From Hydnum rufescens UP504 (taxonomy: Eukaryota; Basidiomycota; Agaricomycetes; Cantharellales; Hydnaceae): DNA of 64,000 nt. Location of the stretch: contig MU129007.1 in the NCBI GenBank assembly GCA_014904985.1, forward strand, positions 1-64,000. Direction: 5' to 3'. The position numbers and the translations under genes are program-made. Numbering within the stretch: the stretch's first letter is position 1; the number at the start of each line of letters is the position of its first letter. The notes below the pieces were generated by a model that saw nothing but the letters and a program-made list of their open reading frames with translations, did not search any database and had not been told where the DNA came from. Shown here one piece after another: positions 43,942 through 58,533 of this stretch.

Positions 43942-45115
43942 GTATTACACATATGCGCACCATTGAAACCAAGTGCCACAGGCTACCTACACGGGACGCG
44001 GAATGTCAACCTTGTATACTGTGTATGAGGACTTCCCTGGGTGCCTCACAGCTTCCTGTATCCTTCAGTAGTATTCAAGAGCCCACCACCACCACCGTCT
44101 GCCCTCACCCCTTTTCCTTGAAATAACCACCGTACAGCTCTCGGCGAACTCCGCCGACATGGTACACAAATCCAACTGCCTGAAAGCAATGGCATCGAGC
44201 GTCTGGCAGCCTTTCTTTCTAGGACCGGAGCATACAAAGGACTTGACGCCCGTAAAAGGTCCTACACAATTGTGTATAGCCATTTATTTCCAACTTATGG
44301 CACTATTACTATACTGTATCTCTTTGAGGTGGATTTTCGGAAGAAATTTGGGGGAAACGTAGGTTCACGGATTCTAGGCCAAAAGGATGCGGCGGGCTCC
44401 GGCGCGTATGTGGTACCTAGATGCACTTTCCCACACTGAGCATGCACACTTGGATGGTTGAGTCATCAGGTTGCCTCCAGACAGATGCTTTTTGAGACTC
44501 CCGGTTCCACTCGGTCCCGGGGAAATTTCCAACCTCTGGCTGCTCTGGGCGCTTGGCCGGACGTAGCATCTGCCATGCTGTGCATTATGATGAAATTGCA
44601 GTTGTCTTATTTTATATTATTTTAAATTTATAGTACAGGAACGTAGATCCGGAATTCACATATTTGTCGTCAGGAGATACAGTACCTAGATCGAGAATTC
44701 ACGACCCCCAGGGGGGTCAGCCACTGGTCGGCCTGTTCACGAATTTCAGAAGGTGTGGCGGATCAATGTTCAATTAGAGCATTTGGGGGTTCCTCTTATG
44801 GCCCCATGCAATTCCCACGTCCATTGTGCCTGGAGTCCCCAGGATAAACTTTTAGGCCGAAGCCCCCGCCCCCCCGTTTTCACTTGCCCTATACCTATTG
44901 TTTTCATGCCTAATATTTAGCTAAAGTAGACCACTCTCGGTGCCTCCCGCGCCAACTGGGAATACAAATCAAATTATTTCTCTCTCAACTGCCTGAAATA
45001 AATTGAAGTGCGTATTACATGCCTGAGAATGTGGAGGAAGGGGTCTAAAATACAATGCCGAAGTGGAGATTGGACACCAAAAAATACCAAATAACGAATC
45101 CATAAAGTCCAATAG
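43942..45115. other. Intergenic; no gene recognised
   Basis: Short open frames only. Contains an A/T-rich tract (44605-44640) and a C-rich run (44860-44880). May include further old repeats. Confidence 0.45.
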
Positions 45116-46565
45116 TTAGACGGAAGGATCATCATTATGGAATTCGTCACGTAGGCGCGCTTGTTGATTCGGATGTCGACGTCTCGCGTCGCTCATGGGG
45201 AAGGGGGCGACATAGTATGCGTAGAATGGATCGTTCAGTACCTGTGTGGTTGGGGGAGGGCTACCCCATTCGCTCCATTTCGCTTCGGTCATTGGCAATT
45301 CATCAATCGGGTCCTCTTCAGGCGGTGCCAGTTCAATGTAATAGCGCTTTTGGAGATCCAGAAGAAACCGAGTTATGGCGATGGTGGCAATCGCCCAAGC
45401 GGAGCTGGGAGAGAATATGACTGTCAGGAACACCGCACTCAAAAAAAAGGAAGATTGGATGCGAACTAATGAGGTAGCTCAAAAAGACCTGCCTACAGTG
45501 GGATGGTAACATCGACAACAATCATTGGCACAAGACATGGCAAAGACCTACCGGAGCCATAGCCCATAACAGCATATTAAAAAGCAGTGAACTGAAAACG
45601 ACGAAGAAATACACGAAGCCGTCCATCAAGAGAGCACTCAAAAATGGAGTATGTTCGCTCCTGAACGATATGGTTGAGCTTCGCAGCACACTCGGTCGAT
45701 TTATAAGGGACAATCTTCTCGCCTCGGAGTACTCAGGACCTTCGTGATCATTGCGATGAAGACGATGGCATGGAAGACCATTGCCGGGACCCAGATCACC
45801 CAGGCCTGGTGGACCGTAGCGAAGCAGATGTTGAAGTTGGGTTCGTATGAGAACGTGCCTAGGATATTGTAGAACTGCTTTGACAGTGTCCATAGAACAT
45901 GCCACTGATGATCCTCACGAGCATTCTTTGCAACGTAGTTCATAACCATTCCCACCGATGCCAGGAACTGTAGTACCCAAACAAAGTTCAGGAATCTGTC
46001 GACATCCTGGCGATCGGCCCATAGATTCCGAACTCGCATGGCCGTGATACCTTGAAAGATAACATTAGAGCCACAATCCCGAGATACTGGAGATCCACCA
46101 ACATGTTGTTGAGCTAAGGCTTGCCAACTCTATGACTACATCAAAGATCGTCCAGCCTTTGCACATACGACGCAGAGTGGTGCTTGGCAATCCGCCTGAG
46201 AGAACTATGCGAGGCAGAAAATGCCAGTTAGTCCCACTCTTATAAACAAGGGTGCAGCAAGGCAGAAGACCGTACCTGCGACATCCACTGCCAGCATGAC
46301 AGGCACCGCGTACCGGTTGAATATGAACAATACTTTCACCAAATTCAGACTGCGTGATTGCCAGACCAAGTTCAACTCATCCGCAAACGTCAAGACTGAA
46401 AAACGCTTGTCAATCCTGGAGATATTCTTGGCACTCAAGAATCATACACAAAAACATACGATGATCGTAAATGAGGAGGCAGTAAGTTGAATACGTTACG
46501 TAGCGCGAGGCGTCCATATACCGAACAAGGGCTTCCGTTGGACTGGTAGCGACGGCGGACGCCAT
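45116..46565 (-). CDS. DUF6533-domain multi-pass membrane protein
   Basis: Spliced minus-strand gene starting MASAVATSPTEALVRYMDAS. The N-terminal block (YVTYSTYCLLIYDH, then LTFADELNLVWQSRSLNLVK and VLFIFNRYAVPVM) matches the DUF6533 domain common in basidiomycetes. It is followed by further membrane helices: a helix leading into LRVRNLWADRQ-type sequence, FVWVLQFLASVGMV, WVIWVPAMVFHAIVF, and ALLMDGFVYFFVVFSSLLFN. The tail is cytosolic, beginning DLQKRYYIELAPPEEDPI. About seven helices suggest a receptor-like topology, but the family's function is unknown. It stands between two intergenic spacers. Confidence 0.75.
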
Positions 46566-47196
46566 TGACAAGAATCTTGGCTTCCTTGCCCTGGATAGCG
46601 ACCAGAAGGTTGTGGGGGAGAAAAGGGACACTGCATAGCATGCTAGTTAAATATTGTCGCTCTGGTGTTGGCAGCTCTCGTAATCGGGCAGATTGGCGAG
46701 CATCAAATCATTGATGGGTTGATCGTAATATACCAGTTTTTTCCATATACACTCGTGCCATTCTCGATCAATCATTCACTTGGAAACCCCCGGAATCCCA
46801 GTATGGGAAATCGGCGCGCTAGATGAGTGAATCATTTGACATGGTTTACGACACAGTGAAGATTGGACTCCTCATCGTACTTCAATCGGTCGTAGTGGAC
46901 TGCTGAAGGAGGACGATGAATATCGGGCCATACCCCATGGCTGTTTCCCTATCATCGGCCGGTATTCGCCCCGGTCAAATCCGTCTGTGTGAATCGCACC
47001 CACCAAAGCATCCAGTTGCCACACCTGGCAACTGGGTTCCAGAATCCAAGTTGGGAGTTTCTATCTCCGGCATTGTGAAGAGCAGGCCTGCAGGGAAAAT
47101 ACTCAATGCCTCCGTCTGCATCCAGCCAGCCTGCAGGGCGCTTCTACCACTCTCATTAGGCCAGCATCACCTTCAAGGCATCCCCACGCCAATCCA
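46566..47196. other. Divergent promoter region of DUF6533 and Aurora genes
   Basis: No gene. A plus-strand open frame (46916-47200) runs into the Aurora start but lacks any motif. Confidence 0.45.
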
Positions 47197-48907
<1,711 letters not shown>

Positions 48908-49205
48908 CACCGGAGTGTTACTGGTGGTCTCGACTGTAGCGTTGTTGCTCTCCCTGATCATTCTCGACTCAATCTGACATCTGAATACCGCTGGGCTTCG
49001 ATTCTGCACGCTTTGTTTCGTCCTCTCTGGCTTCCTTCTCGCTCTTCCTAGGACTCTTGATTCTTTCTACGTTAGGACAACTTATTATCTGTGCAGCTGG
49101 TGAACTACTTCAATATTTTAGTGCAGCCGTGATCGCCACTCTCTTCACAGACTCATGACACGACATAACTACCTGTCAAACACATACAATGAATTGTACT
49201 CTTGG

Positions 49206-50040
49206 TATCCTGAATATCCAATGTTCAAAGCTTCACATGCCCATATCCAACAAGTCCTGCAACCAAAGCAGGAGTGCACATTCCACACATTGTTAGAGCT
49301 AGGTGGCCCAAGTGCTGCTTCCGCAGCTTGACAGCTCCCCCGCATCTGCAGATGGCCGCATGAGTGGCGTTGCAACGTACAGAAACGAAGGCCCCACCCG
49401 GGAAGAGTGATGCGATCTCAGTAGAGATGCCCGCGTGGGGAAGCTGAACCATGAGTAGGTGATGACGGCACTCATGGGGGCGCGGCGAAGGACAATGCGG
49501 CATGGTGTGTGCGCACGACACCTGGAGGAAGCTGGGTCGTCAAGCTATAGGACATGGTGAAGGATGCAGGAGTATGCTGGATCGGAACGAGCACGAAAGA
49601 TAGGAACAGCGATGGGATCCCTCCATTGGAGGAATGGGTATGAAATCGGGCCAGGGAATCAGCGGCACCCTTGTGCGATGCAATAGTTGCAAAGACCACG
49701 AATGCAAGGCCGGAAAACCCAGCACTGGGAAACTCTTTCCTTGGTGTAGAGGCTGAAGCTATGCTCATTCCGAGGGCTCGCCTGTCGGCAAGAGAGTAGA
49801 TTATGAGGCCGAATGTCATCAGCTATGGGTCTTTACGGTCAGGATGCCTTGATATACTGTATCATTCCCAGATCTCCAAGTCACCGATTCACCTTTCTCT
49901 CGAGCTGCGACTTCAGCGTCAACGTCAGCCCTAGATCATCGGGCGCGATTGACATCACCGTAGTGGGAGACAGCCGTCGAGGGAGGGATATGTTGCTGCA
50001 GACGAAAAGCGTAGTATTGAGAGGTGGAGCCGAGAATATA
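49206..50040 (-). pseudogene. ZIP zinc transporter relic
   Basis: Minus-strand homologue of the intact ZIP gene at 60344-61631. FGLIIYSLADRRALGMSIAS aligns with VGLIIHSLADGLALGASVAS, and FSGLAFVVFATIASHKGA with FSGLSFVVFAAIALHKGA. The metal-binding His of HSLADG is Tyr here, the following Gly is lost, and the acidic segment upstream (about 49920-49990) has a stop. Frames shift again towards the C-terminus (49375-49233), and the 3' flank homology continues to about 49206. It is tail-to-tail with Aurora, with a gap of about 300 bp conserved in the mirrored copy. Confidence 0.8.
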
Positions 50041-50667
50041 CGGTCATGCGGATGGATTCTTTCAAGTTGGCTCCAACAAATCCATCGTCACTTCCACTCT
50101 CCGGAGTATCTTGTCTCTTCCTTGGGGGAAATTGATAGCACGAAGTAGCCGGTAATGATCTCTATGATCTGAAAAAGGGCATGATTCAACATGATGTTGC
50201 AGTTGCATTGTACCAAACAGGAAATTATATCATTTTCACCCCCTCGGGCAGAGCGATGGTGGATTCATGTTCACAGCAGTGCGCAAGATTCAGTAAGAAG
50301 CGCACCTCAGCCATAACGTGCAAACCCACCGCCACACCATTGTGAGTGAAGAAGGGATTGAATAGAATACTTAGCCGCATGACATGGATTATCTCCTTGC
50401 GAATGATTGACCTGGACGTGGGATTGGGACCTGGATTGACTCTACTGAATCTCGATGTCCCTGGAAATATTACCCAAAATTTAACGTATGCGTAATATTG
50501 AGGAACCTATTGCCTAGAGACCTTGGGAAACGACCACAAAAACAAAGGGAAAATGGGGAAGGCTAAGCTTATCATAATAGATTTTAGATGTCACTGCAAT
50601 TGTAGAGTTCAGCAAGCACCCAACGACGCGGGGACCTAAGTATTCTGCAGCACGCACGTTCCGGGTA
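50041..50667. other. Intergenic; no gene recognised
   Basis: Some of the left part may still be decayed 5' sequence of the ZIP relic. The remainder shows no coding pattern. Confidence 0.45.
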
Positions 50668-51388
50668 TCAGTATACACTGCGGTTCATCGGAAACCACCA
50701 CCGGACAGTCTCATCGAATTCAGACTCCACTAACCAATACGTCTCACCAATCCACGGTTTCTCGAGGTAAGGCTCCCACCACTCGATCTCGCATTTCTCA
50801 AACGTGAAGCGGTACGACGCGACGTGAGGGTTAGGCCCTAAGTATTCGGATCTTACAAAGGGACGACGACGTTGGGATCAGCTGATACTAGAAATCAGGA
50901 ACGCTAATGCATATGGAATGCACCGTTTCGCGATTATTCCTTCCGAGGCCACATAGTTCGTTCCAGGCCATGTATCGGGATCCACACGCTGGTCATAATG
51001 GTTGTACACAATATCATTCAAGTCATCGCCCTTCTTGAACCGAACCTAGATAAACAAGAAATCAATGAACCATTCTTCTGAAGCCAACGAATTCAAACTT
51101 TACTTTATCAAAGCCCTCCTTACCGTTCATCCCTCGAGGAAGGTGCAGCAACCCAGAGATTGGCACACGATAAGAAAGCCTTGGCCTTTTCCCAAGCGCC
51201 CATCCCCCGACAGTAAGTCGAGAAAACTCGTCCGCAATTACTTTTTCTCGCTGGCTCGCCAAATACTTCACTTTCTCGTGTTCAGCAAAAGACTCCCATG
51301 GCGGAAGGGGGGGCTGTTCGACCTGCGTTAAATAGTGTTGTCGTTCCTTCTCGAATTCAGCGATAGATGCTGCTGTCCACTTGCGCAT
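50668..51388 (-). CDS. Hypothetical protein, Trp/Tyr-rich C-terminus
   Basis: Spliced minus-strand gene of about 190 residues. Start MRKWTAASIAEFEKERQHYL, then PPLPPWESFAEHEKVKYLAS, FKKGDDLNDIVYNHYDQRV, and a C-terminus rich in aromatic residues (YRFTFEKCEIEWWEPY, GETYWLVESEF). Exon frames join with GT-AG introns around 51060 and 50830-50880. No known domain or signal peptide recognised. Divergent from KIN17 with 83 bp between starts, so probably a shared promoter. Confidence 0.5.
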
Positions 51389-51471
51389 GCTATAGGTGGC
51401 GGCTGTGCCGACGGCAATCCCCCGATTACGTTATACTTTGTCACAATCTCCTCTCTCTAAACTCTAAGAAT

Positions 51472-52735
51472 GCCTCGCGCTGCTGTGGGAACACCGTGAG
51501 CATCTACATCACATTGCATGTAGAACATTGCCTGATGGCCTATTACCAAACAGGAAGTATCTGGCGAATGCTATGAAGGCCAAAGGCCTGCAGAAGCTTC
51601 GATGGTACTGCCAAGTATGCCAGAAACAGTGTCGGGACGAGAACGGTTTCAAGTGCCATGTAGCGACCGAATCGCATCTTCGCCAGATGCTTGTTGTCGG
51701 CGAGCATGCAGGGAAACATATTGCCGACTTCTCGGCGCAGTTCCAGGCCGAGTTCGTGGCGCTGTTGTCCCGCCGGTAAGTCATCATCATCACTCCCCTT
51801 GATTTATCCGATTCCGGCCGGGACTCTTGTTTACATATCTGTGCTTCCAGCTTTAGTACGAATCGAGTCAAGGCGAATAATGTGTATCAGGAATACATTC
51901 AAGATCGACACCACCTACACATGAATTCCACGCGCTGGCTCTCGCTCACCGAGTTCGTGAAGCATCTCGGGCGGCAGGGGATCGTTCGCGTGGACGAGAC
52001 GGACAAGGGCTTCTTCATTGCATGGATTGACAACAGTCCCAAAGCCCTGGCCAAAGCTGTACGTATCACCTTGCTTGCCTGTTCCGTATTCAATACACCT
52101 ACTGAGTCATCATCACCACGTATCTCGCTTGTGTATAGGAAGCGAATATGAAGAAAGAACGAGCAGTCACATCGGATGAACAACGCGAGCGCATGCTCAT
52201 CGCAGAACAGATTGCTCGAGCGGAGGCCGAGGCATCCGCTGCGTCTGCATCTCCTGCTTCACCATCCAACACCCCACCCCCTGCAGACGGCACCGTACCT
52301 GTTGTCGGTCTCCAACGAGATGAAGGGACGGCACCAGTAAAACTCACATTTGCTATGTCCAAGAAACCTAGTCCTTCTCCACCAATTGAAACGGACAGCC
52401 CCGCTGCATCCTCTCCAGGGTCTTCTGATCCAGCACCACATACAGATGCCACACCTCCTACCATCCCCACGCCGACACCGCCTCACGATACGCCCCCACT
52501 CAAGATGAATGCATTCAAGAAGCCTGCTATAGGTGCACTCACAAAAACAGCGCCGCTCAAGATGAACGTGTTCAAGGCGGCGAAATCGGGTTCATCGTCA
52601 TCTGCTACCAGTACCACTACCGCGGGGGAGAGTGCTGGGAGCAAGCGTTCACGGGACGACATGCCTGCGGCACAGCGACTTATCCTGGAGGAACAAGAGA
52701 GGAAGCGACGTCGGCTTGGCGTTGCCGTGGTGTGA
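51472..52735 (+). CDS. kin17: DNA/RNA-binding protein KIN17
   Basis: Spliced gene with about 320 residues. A short first exon gives MPRAAVGTPK. The family's N-terminal zinc finger follows: CQVCQKQCRDENGFKCH, with HVATESH supplying the histidines. The winged-helix core is next, with FSAQFQAEFVALLSRRF, VYQEYIQDRHHLHMNSTRW, TEFVKHLGRQGIVRVDET and FIAWIDNSPKALAKAEA. The C-terminal third is Ala/Ser/Pro-rich with two KMNxFK-type motifs and a basic end. KIN17 acts in DNA repair and pre-mRNA processing in the nucleus. Animal-type C-terminal KOW domains are absent, as in fungal homologues. Confidence 0.9.
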
Positions 52736-52938
52736 TCCTTCTCCACTTATTTAACATTATATGGATCCGTCGAACGGTTTGTACTACACACATACACTTG
52801 AATTTCTTTCTCTCCTCAAGTAAGGCATACGCAAACAAGGGAATCCCGAGCCCGGTTTTCCAACCTGATGAGGGATAAGGGAATGATCTGAACAGCCCAA
52901 TGTCTACCTGAGATTCGAGGATTCTGTATTAATCATTT

Positions 52939-54753
52939 TCAACCCCTGGCGCGGGGGAGCCTAGACGTGGCGCACTCGCCAAGCTTCCGCACCTCTGGTG
53001 GGGGAACAAAAATCTCAGTGCAGGAAACCGACACTACATATTTAGCGTAAGATGAGGAAGGGACTTACTCAACCCCGCCTCGGTCGGATTGATATCGAAA
53101 TCAAAAATTCCGACAGGGAGGGACATGGTCACACACGCATTCGGACTATCCACCAAGCCCGCCACGTGTGAATCCACGGGGGCAGCGCTCAGCAGTAAAT
53201 ATGCCTGTTCCCTCGAGTAGCCCAGGCGGACCAGGTACTCGATACAGTTCAGTGCAGCTTGCTTGTACGCAACCGTTGCGTCCATATTATACTGCGCGCC
53301 GTCGCCGCGAAGGTCCACGGAGATGCCTTCGAAGATGATCCTGTCCGAGTAAATTGGATCGATGGGTGATGGCTTGAACATCGGCATGGTCTGCCCAAAT
53401 TTGGATACGCCGTTCTTAAGAATAGAGGTCTTGAGTGTAATGATGCCTGGCATCTGGTGTTGCATTGGGTTGCGTGCAATGGCAATGGGAGTTGAAACCA
53501 ACTAGATGACCTTGGAGGGGGAGAGGGTGGACATTACCTCGATGGCACCACAGAAGCTCATCTCACCATCTCCCTACCAAGAGCCAACGCTTAATCTCAG
53601 AAACTGGCCACACAGAGTGTGCGCAATTGACCTCCTTACCTGCGAGAAATGTAGATCTCCCACAGAGAGCTTCGCGCCCTTGACATAGACAGGGAAGTAC
53701 ACCTTACTGCCGCGGCTCAGATTCTTGATATCCACATTGCCGCCGTGTTCGCGGGGCGGAATCGTCCTCGCGCCCTGCACCGCGATGTCCTGAAGCACAC
53801 TTTCCGCCAGAGCCTCTCTCCCTCCGACATACGTCCCCTTGGGCTCAGGTGGAATGCAACCGCCGGCACCTTGTCCTTATTGGCCGCAATTAACGCCCTC
53901 TCTCGTTCGTTCCACTTGGCCAGGAGGACAGGATCGGGGGCACAGCCAATAAGACCGGGGTGGGACACACCCGCGAACTTGACGCCAGGGATGTGGCGCG
54001 AAGTCGCATAGATGCCCTCAAAATCCCACACGGCCTTGCATGCCTTGGAATCGAACTCGCTGGCGAAGAGCCCTCCACCATTGTGCAGGTCGAAGATCCC
54101 TGTGTATCCCCACGGCTGGTGGGCGAAGGGCTGGACATCGAGGATGTCCACTGCATTTGGGATTTGGAAGGCGGAAGGCGCAGTGGGTAGTCAAGATGGA
54201 GGATTAAGATCAGGGAGGAAACGTACCAACGAGGATATCGCCCGGCTCTGCACCCACTACTTCGATAGGGCCCGAGAGGTTATGGCAGCGTGAGAGGTCG
54301 ACGTTGTGAATGTCATCAGCATTATCAGCTACACATACCAAGGCCAACATACGAGTTCATACGGCGTGCAAAGGTCTACTCAGAGAGGGGGAGGGATAGA
54401 CTGACTGTTGAGAATCTGACCGCCGGTCCACTCCAGGCATTCGACTTTGAAGGCCTGGCCGGGGGTCACTGCAACGAAGGACGGAATGTCCGGGTGCCAG
54501 CTGTGGGCGAGAGGTTGTTACTTGAGCAGTGTCCTTGAATACATGCCCACTGCTCACCGATTGTGAATACCTTTCTGCTCTGTTGCAGATCTGTGGAAGG
54601 GGAAGAAGAATTACCACACAACGCTGAAATGTCTATTGGTGGGCACTGTCCACCTGCTGGGGTCGACCTACGTTTACAACATTCAGTACCAACCCAAAGA
54701 AACAAGTGCCCACGTACAGAGATGACGGTAGGTATGCCTCCTTTCTGCGCCAT
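52939..54753 (-). CDS. Formamidase (FmdA/AmdA family)
   Basis: Spliced minus-strand gene, about 410 residues. Blocks in order: GGIPTVISV, WHPDIPSFVAVTPGQAFKVE, ECLEWTGGQ, NVDLSRCHNLSGPIEVVGA, DILDVQPFAHQPWGYTGIFD, FAGVSHPGLIGCAPD, ARTIPPREHGGNVDIKNLSR, GSKVYFPVYVKGAKLSVGDL, QMPGIITLKTSILKNG and AYLLLSAAPVDSHVAGLVDS. The final exon gives VRKLGECATSR. These are signatures of formamidase, which hydrolyses formamide to formate and ammonia in nitrogen catabolism. The end near 52939 relies on an inferred intron from about 53070 to 52995; without it the stop is at 53034. It is convergent with KIN17. Confidence 0.9.
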
Positions 54754-55570
54754 AGTTGTTCGCTGTTTTAAGATGGATGGGAATCGGGGATTAATGTAGG
54801 GTACACTTTAAGCCATGGACGATTGGCCCAATATTCGTTATCTAGAATGGAGCATGGCCTGAATCGTAGCCAATAACGACGTTATCAGAGCGAAGGAATT
54901 AGCTGCAAGCCACGTCCGAAAACTCTGCCCTTATTTGGTCTGTGGGAAGCACCAGTGCCGTGCGGCAGCTCCGCCCCCTTCGATGTCGTACGTGAAAAGG
55001 TAGGCCCCCGAAGCACACAGAGGGTGGGGGCGGTATGAACACCGTTGAATCGAGACGCAAATGAGATCGGTTCGGCGGAAGCGAGCCACACTATGTTCCA
55101 CTCTCCAGTAACAATAAGACCGAGGAGATTTAGGGACGGCGACACCTGGGCAGGTTTGTAACGCGGCATGTACTCCTCCGCATCGTCCTGATGGCCTCAA
55201 CTTCCGGAGTGCGGGGGAGTACTGGGCATTCTTACATTTTGTTTTGAAATCACCACAGCACTTCTCGAGCAGTAACGAGGTATCCGAGGAAGGAGGTGTA
55301 TGTGTGTATTTATACCGCGGTAGGCTACCGGATTCGAGGTGCCAGTCACTTCAGTATGTACCACACTGACTGTAATGTACGTCCCTAGCGCCACCAAAGC
55401 GTCTATGGTTCGTGCTCTAGTTGGTTTCTAGCGGTCGCCCGCTGCTCCAGATCTTTCCAGTGTCTCGCTGTCACTGTGCTCATCGGTCACTTCTGGCTGT
55501 GCTTTGGCAGATTTTCTTGTTACAAAAATGTGTTCTCCTTGGACTTCCTTCTCCTCCACCAGGTTAACCA
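54754..55570. other. Intergenic; no gene recognised
   Basis: Upstream of the formamidase. Short open frames only. Confidence 0.45.
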
Positions 55571-56035
55571 ATGTCATCAAACGTTAAAGGCTATATGGGA
55601 TGGTGGTCTTCTACTTGCGTATCTGTTTCCATGGTAGGGACCTCTGATTTGATCGCGACACAATATACGACGCACGTCGTCCTGGTATTCCGCTCTACCG
55701 TGGACGAGATTGTTACCGCAGCACTCTGGGTCTTTGTTGACGGCCGCCTCGTGGATCGCTGTCCCCTGCCTGCTCGTGACTGGATCTCTGACACTAGTCG
55801 TGCTCCACTTGGAAGTGCTGTGTCAACAATTACCTACGATTCCATCGAAGCAACGCAATATACTGTAAGGCGAGATAGACCATCGCCGGTGGAGTGTATT
55901 CTATCTACATCCTTTACAACTTCCGAGCGCCCAGATGTGACACATTCTGTCCTCCTCGCTTGTAGCGGATCCAATGATCGCATGAAATCTTGTCATAGAC
56001 AGGATCCAGGCCTGGATGGTGGCTTCAAATATTGA
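55571..56035 (+). CDS. Uncertain ORF, 154 codons
   Basis: An open frame with ordinary codon composition and CpG content, but no recognisable motif. It may be an exon of a larger plus-strand gene continuing past 56100, where exon-like segments with GT-AG edges occur (for example around 56130-56340). Confidence 0.25.
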   Translation: MSSNVKGYMGWWSSTCVSVSMVGTSDLIATQYTTHVVLVFRSTVDEIVTAALWVFVDGRLVDRCPLPARDWISDTSRAPLGSAVSTITYDSIEATQYTVRRDRPSPVECILSTSFTTSERPDVTHSVLLACSGSNDRMKSCHRQDPGLDGGFKY

Positions 56036-56099
56036 CCACGCTCAACCGATCACTCGCTAGTCCACATCTGATCTCCCCGTTTGTGTCCATTTCCCCATT

Positions 56100-58230
56100 T
56101 CCCTCTCGATATTGATTCATCCATTCAGGGCTCGATGTCCCCCCTGGTGAACGCAGTCGCTGTGAGTTTCAATTCCCTGCATGCTAACAATGTCTACATG
56201 TGTCGTTGTGTTGCTCAAGGGAAGATTTGTTCTTCGCTGAGTCAAACATGGGTATCTTCCAATCAACACATGCTCTGCGACTTCTATTTCCCCATGTGCT
56301 TTGCGATCTCGATGCCTTGGAAGTGAGGAGGAAGATGAAACATCAGAAGCATCCTTCTCCCTCTATTCGTAGTCCCCTCTCCAGTTCGCGAACTCCACGG
56401 CATTCCGGAGCTAATTGCATATACAGACCCTATCGCTGATAGGCTCTGGACTGATGGTAATTGGTATGTATGTGATTAGGAAGTCACCCTACTGTGACCT
56501 ACCGTCGCATTCTTTTAGAATGCGGGATTGTGTATACTGCCGTAATATTCATGTATTAGTATCTGTACACGGTGTGCCATGGACACGGCGAGTCGTAATA
56601 GTATAATTCCTCCGTGACCGTAAGGGGTCTTTCCACTCCGACCCCCTTCATCATGCATATAAAGGGACATTTCCTAGACGCATGTCTATCTGTATTTCAA
56701 GATTGACCGCATTGAGGCAGCTCATTATCCCTGATCTGAAAACTCCCTTTCCGCAGGTGTGCGTGCCAAGGGCCTGCCTTTCACATGGATTACCGCGGCA
56801 TGCCTATGCTATGCAGCCTCAAACCACGGATGGGGAGAAATCAGAATTCACGAAGTCTCGTCAAACTTGGTGGCTATGCCCATATTTTAACTCTATGGAC
56901 CCTGAGTGCGACCTTCTTGGTTTCCTCGACTGCTTCCACCACGCTAGCTAGGCATGTTAATTGACGATCGTGGCTCCCGCTCCTTTGAGCGCTCGTCTGA
57001 TGTTGGCAGGGTTCACGCTATAGGCAATGAGGTGCGCTTGAGGTCTGGCAGCAGAACCGAAGGTCCAGAAGAACCCAGAATCGTGCCTGGTTCCAACCTA
57101 TCTACACCGACTTCGCAGTACGCGGTTTATTTTGGTTCTGGGTTCATTTTGATATCAAACCATTATATCATGACCTATGCAGAACTACATCTCAGCTCAG
57201 TACAGAGACCTCTCATTCTCAACTAGAATCCTCGACCAAGTGTCACCACGAGTGAGTACCGTTCCATCGAGAGATTCCACATCATCCCGTGGCTTATATG
57301 CGGGGCTAGACCTTCTCTTGTCGGCTTTCTGACATACGTGTTCTGGAAACCGTTGAGGCAAGGATCCTTATCCAAACTTCCTGAGACCTATTTGCCGAGG
57401 CAGAGGTTCAATGCATTGACCTTCAATTTCAATCCCCATCCCCTACAGCCCAGAAGACGGCGTCCCGCTATCAGCCGTGGTTTCCCTATGGCTATTCGTG
57501 GTCTTCTACGTCTTTGGCTGTCTGGCTCTATTTTGCAACGAATGCCAATATCTCCTCAGCTGTGCTGGGGTATTTCGGAGCGTGTTTAACGTCGTTCATG
57601 TGCGTTGCTCTTCCATTATCATCCTCTTTACCTGATGGTTGCGCATACAAAGGAGGGTGATCGACCATTTGCTTTCATTGGCCTGTTCAAAAAATTTTTT
57701 TCTAGTGGTTATTTGACGCTAGTATACGAAGAGCGCTCCGACTGGTTCAAAGAGAGGCACCCCGCCCTGGGGCGACTCTGTCATCGCGTCACGTCCCTCG
57801 TCTTCGTCAATGCGTTCGCCCTCCTCTTCTCGTACTTTTTGGGTCTGCCGGACAAGCCTGCTGGAGAGCACTGGCGTGGGACGGTGGAGCGCGGTTTGGT
57901 GTGGAATATGGCCGTCGTCCATATATGTGGGCATTTGTTGATTTCGACCCTGGGGTATTTTTGGAGGACGAGAACGAGGGCGAGATCTACGTCCGTGTGC
58001 ATTTCGACGTCGGAGAAGGAGCATGGGGCTGTAATTTCGGCATCGCTGTGAATATATGGAAGGAAGGTTGCATTTTTCCTTTGGGTTTCGTGGTTTCGTA
58101 TACATCAGGCCATGGATTCCTGACCGCGGTTTTATGGATGCGGTTGGTGGAGGCAGGGCAAGTCCCCTTGGCCCGGGGGTTGTTTTCCAAGACTCCTTTG
58201 TGTCGTGGTGCATGATTGTAGCACAATTTG
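56100..58230 (+). CDS. Possible multi-exon membrane protein gene, unresolved
   Basis: Several exon-like stretches lie on the plus strand. One near 56225-56330 includes NMGIFQSTHALRLLFPHVL. Hydrophobic segments follow near 57500-57600, and an ORF (57605-58051) contains VTSLVFVNAFALLFSYFLGL and VHICGHLLISTLGYF. The exons could not be joined with confidence and no family was recognised. It could be more than one gene. Confidence 0.25.
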
Positions 58231-58533
58231 CGTGGTATCGAATGATCATCAGGGATAATAAGTTAATATGTAGGGTGGATAAACCTCCAAGGATCACACA
58301 CTCCATCCTGCTGGAATCATCGAAAGGAAAGAGGGGAAACGCAACCCAGGGCCTTCATCATTCGTGTATTGCATCGTGCTTCAGCAGCCACTCGCAAAGG
58401 GACGTGGTTTTCTTTCTTGTTCAACCGATGGACGAGGCTACATACTTGGAGCGAGAGGTACGCGGTGGATCACCATCTCGTTGGATCCTTCAGAAATCTA
58501 GATACGATAAAATTAATGCAAGGAGCAAGAAAA

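Noticed and set aside
57719..58306. 195-codon minus-strand ORF
   Set aside because: Antisense to exon-like plus-strand sequence with membrane helices; no motif of its own.
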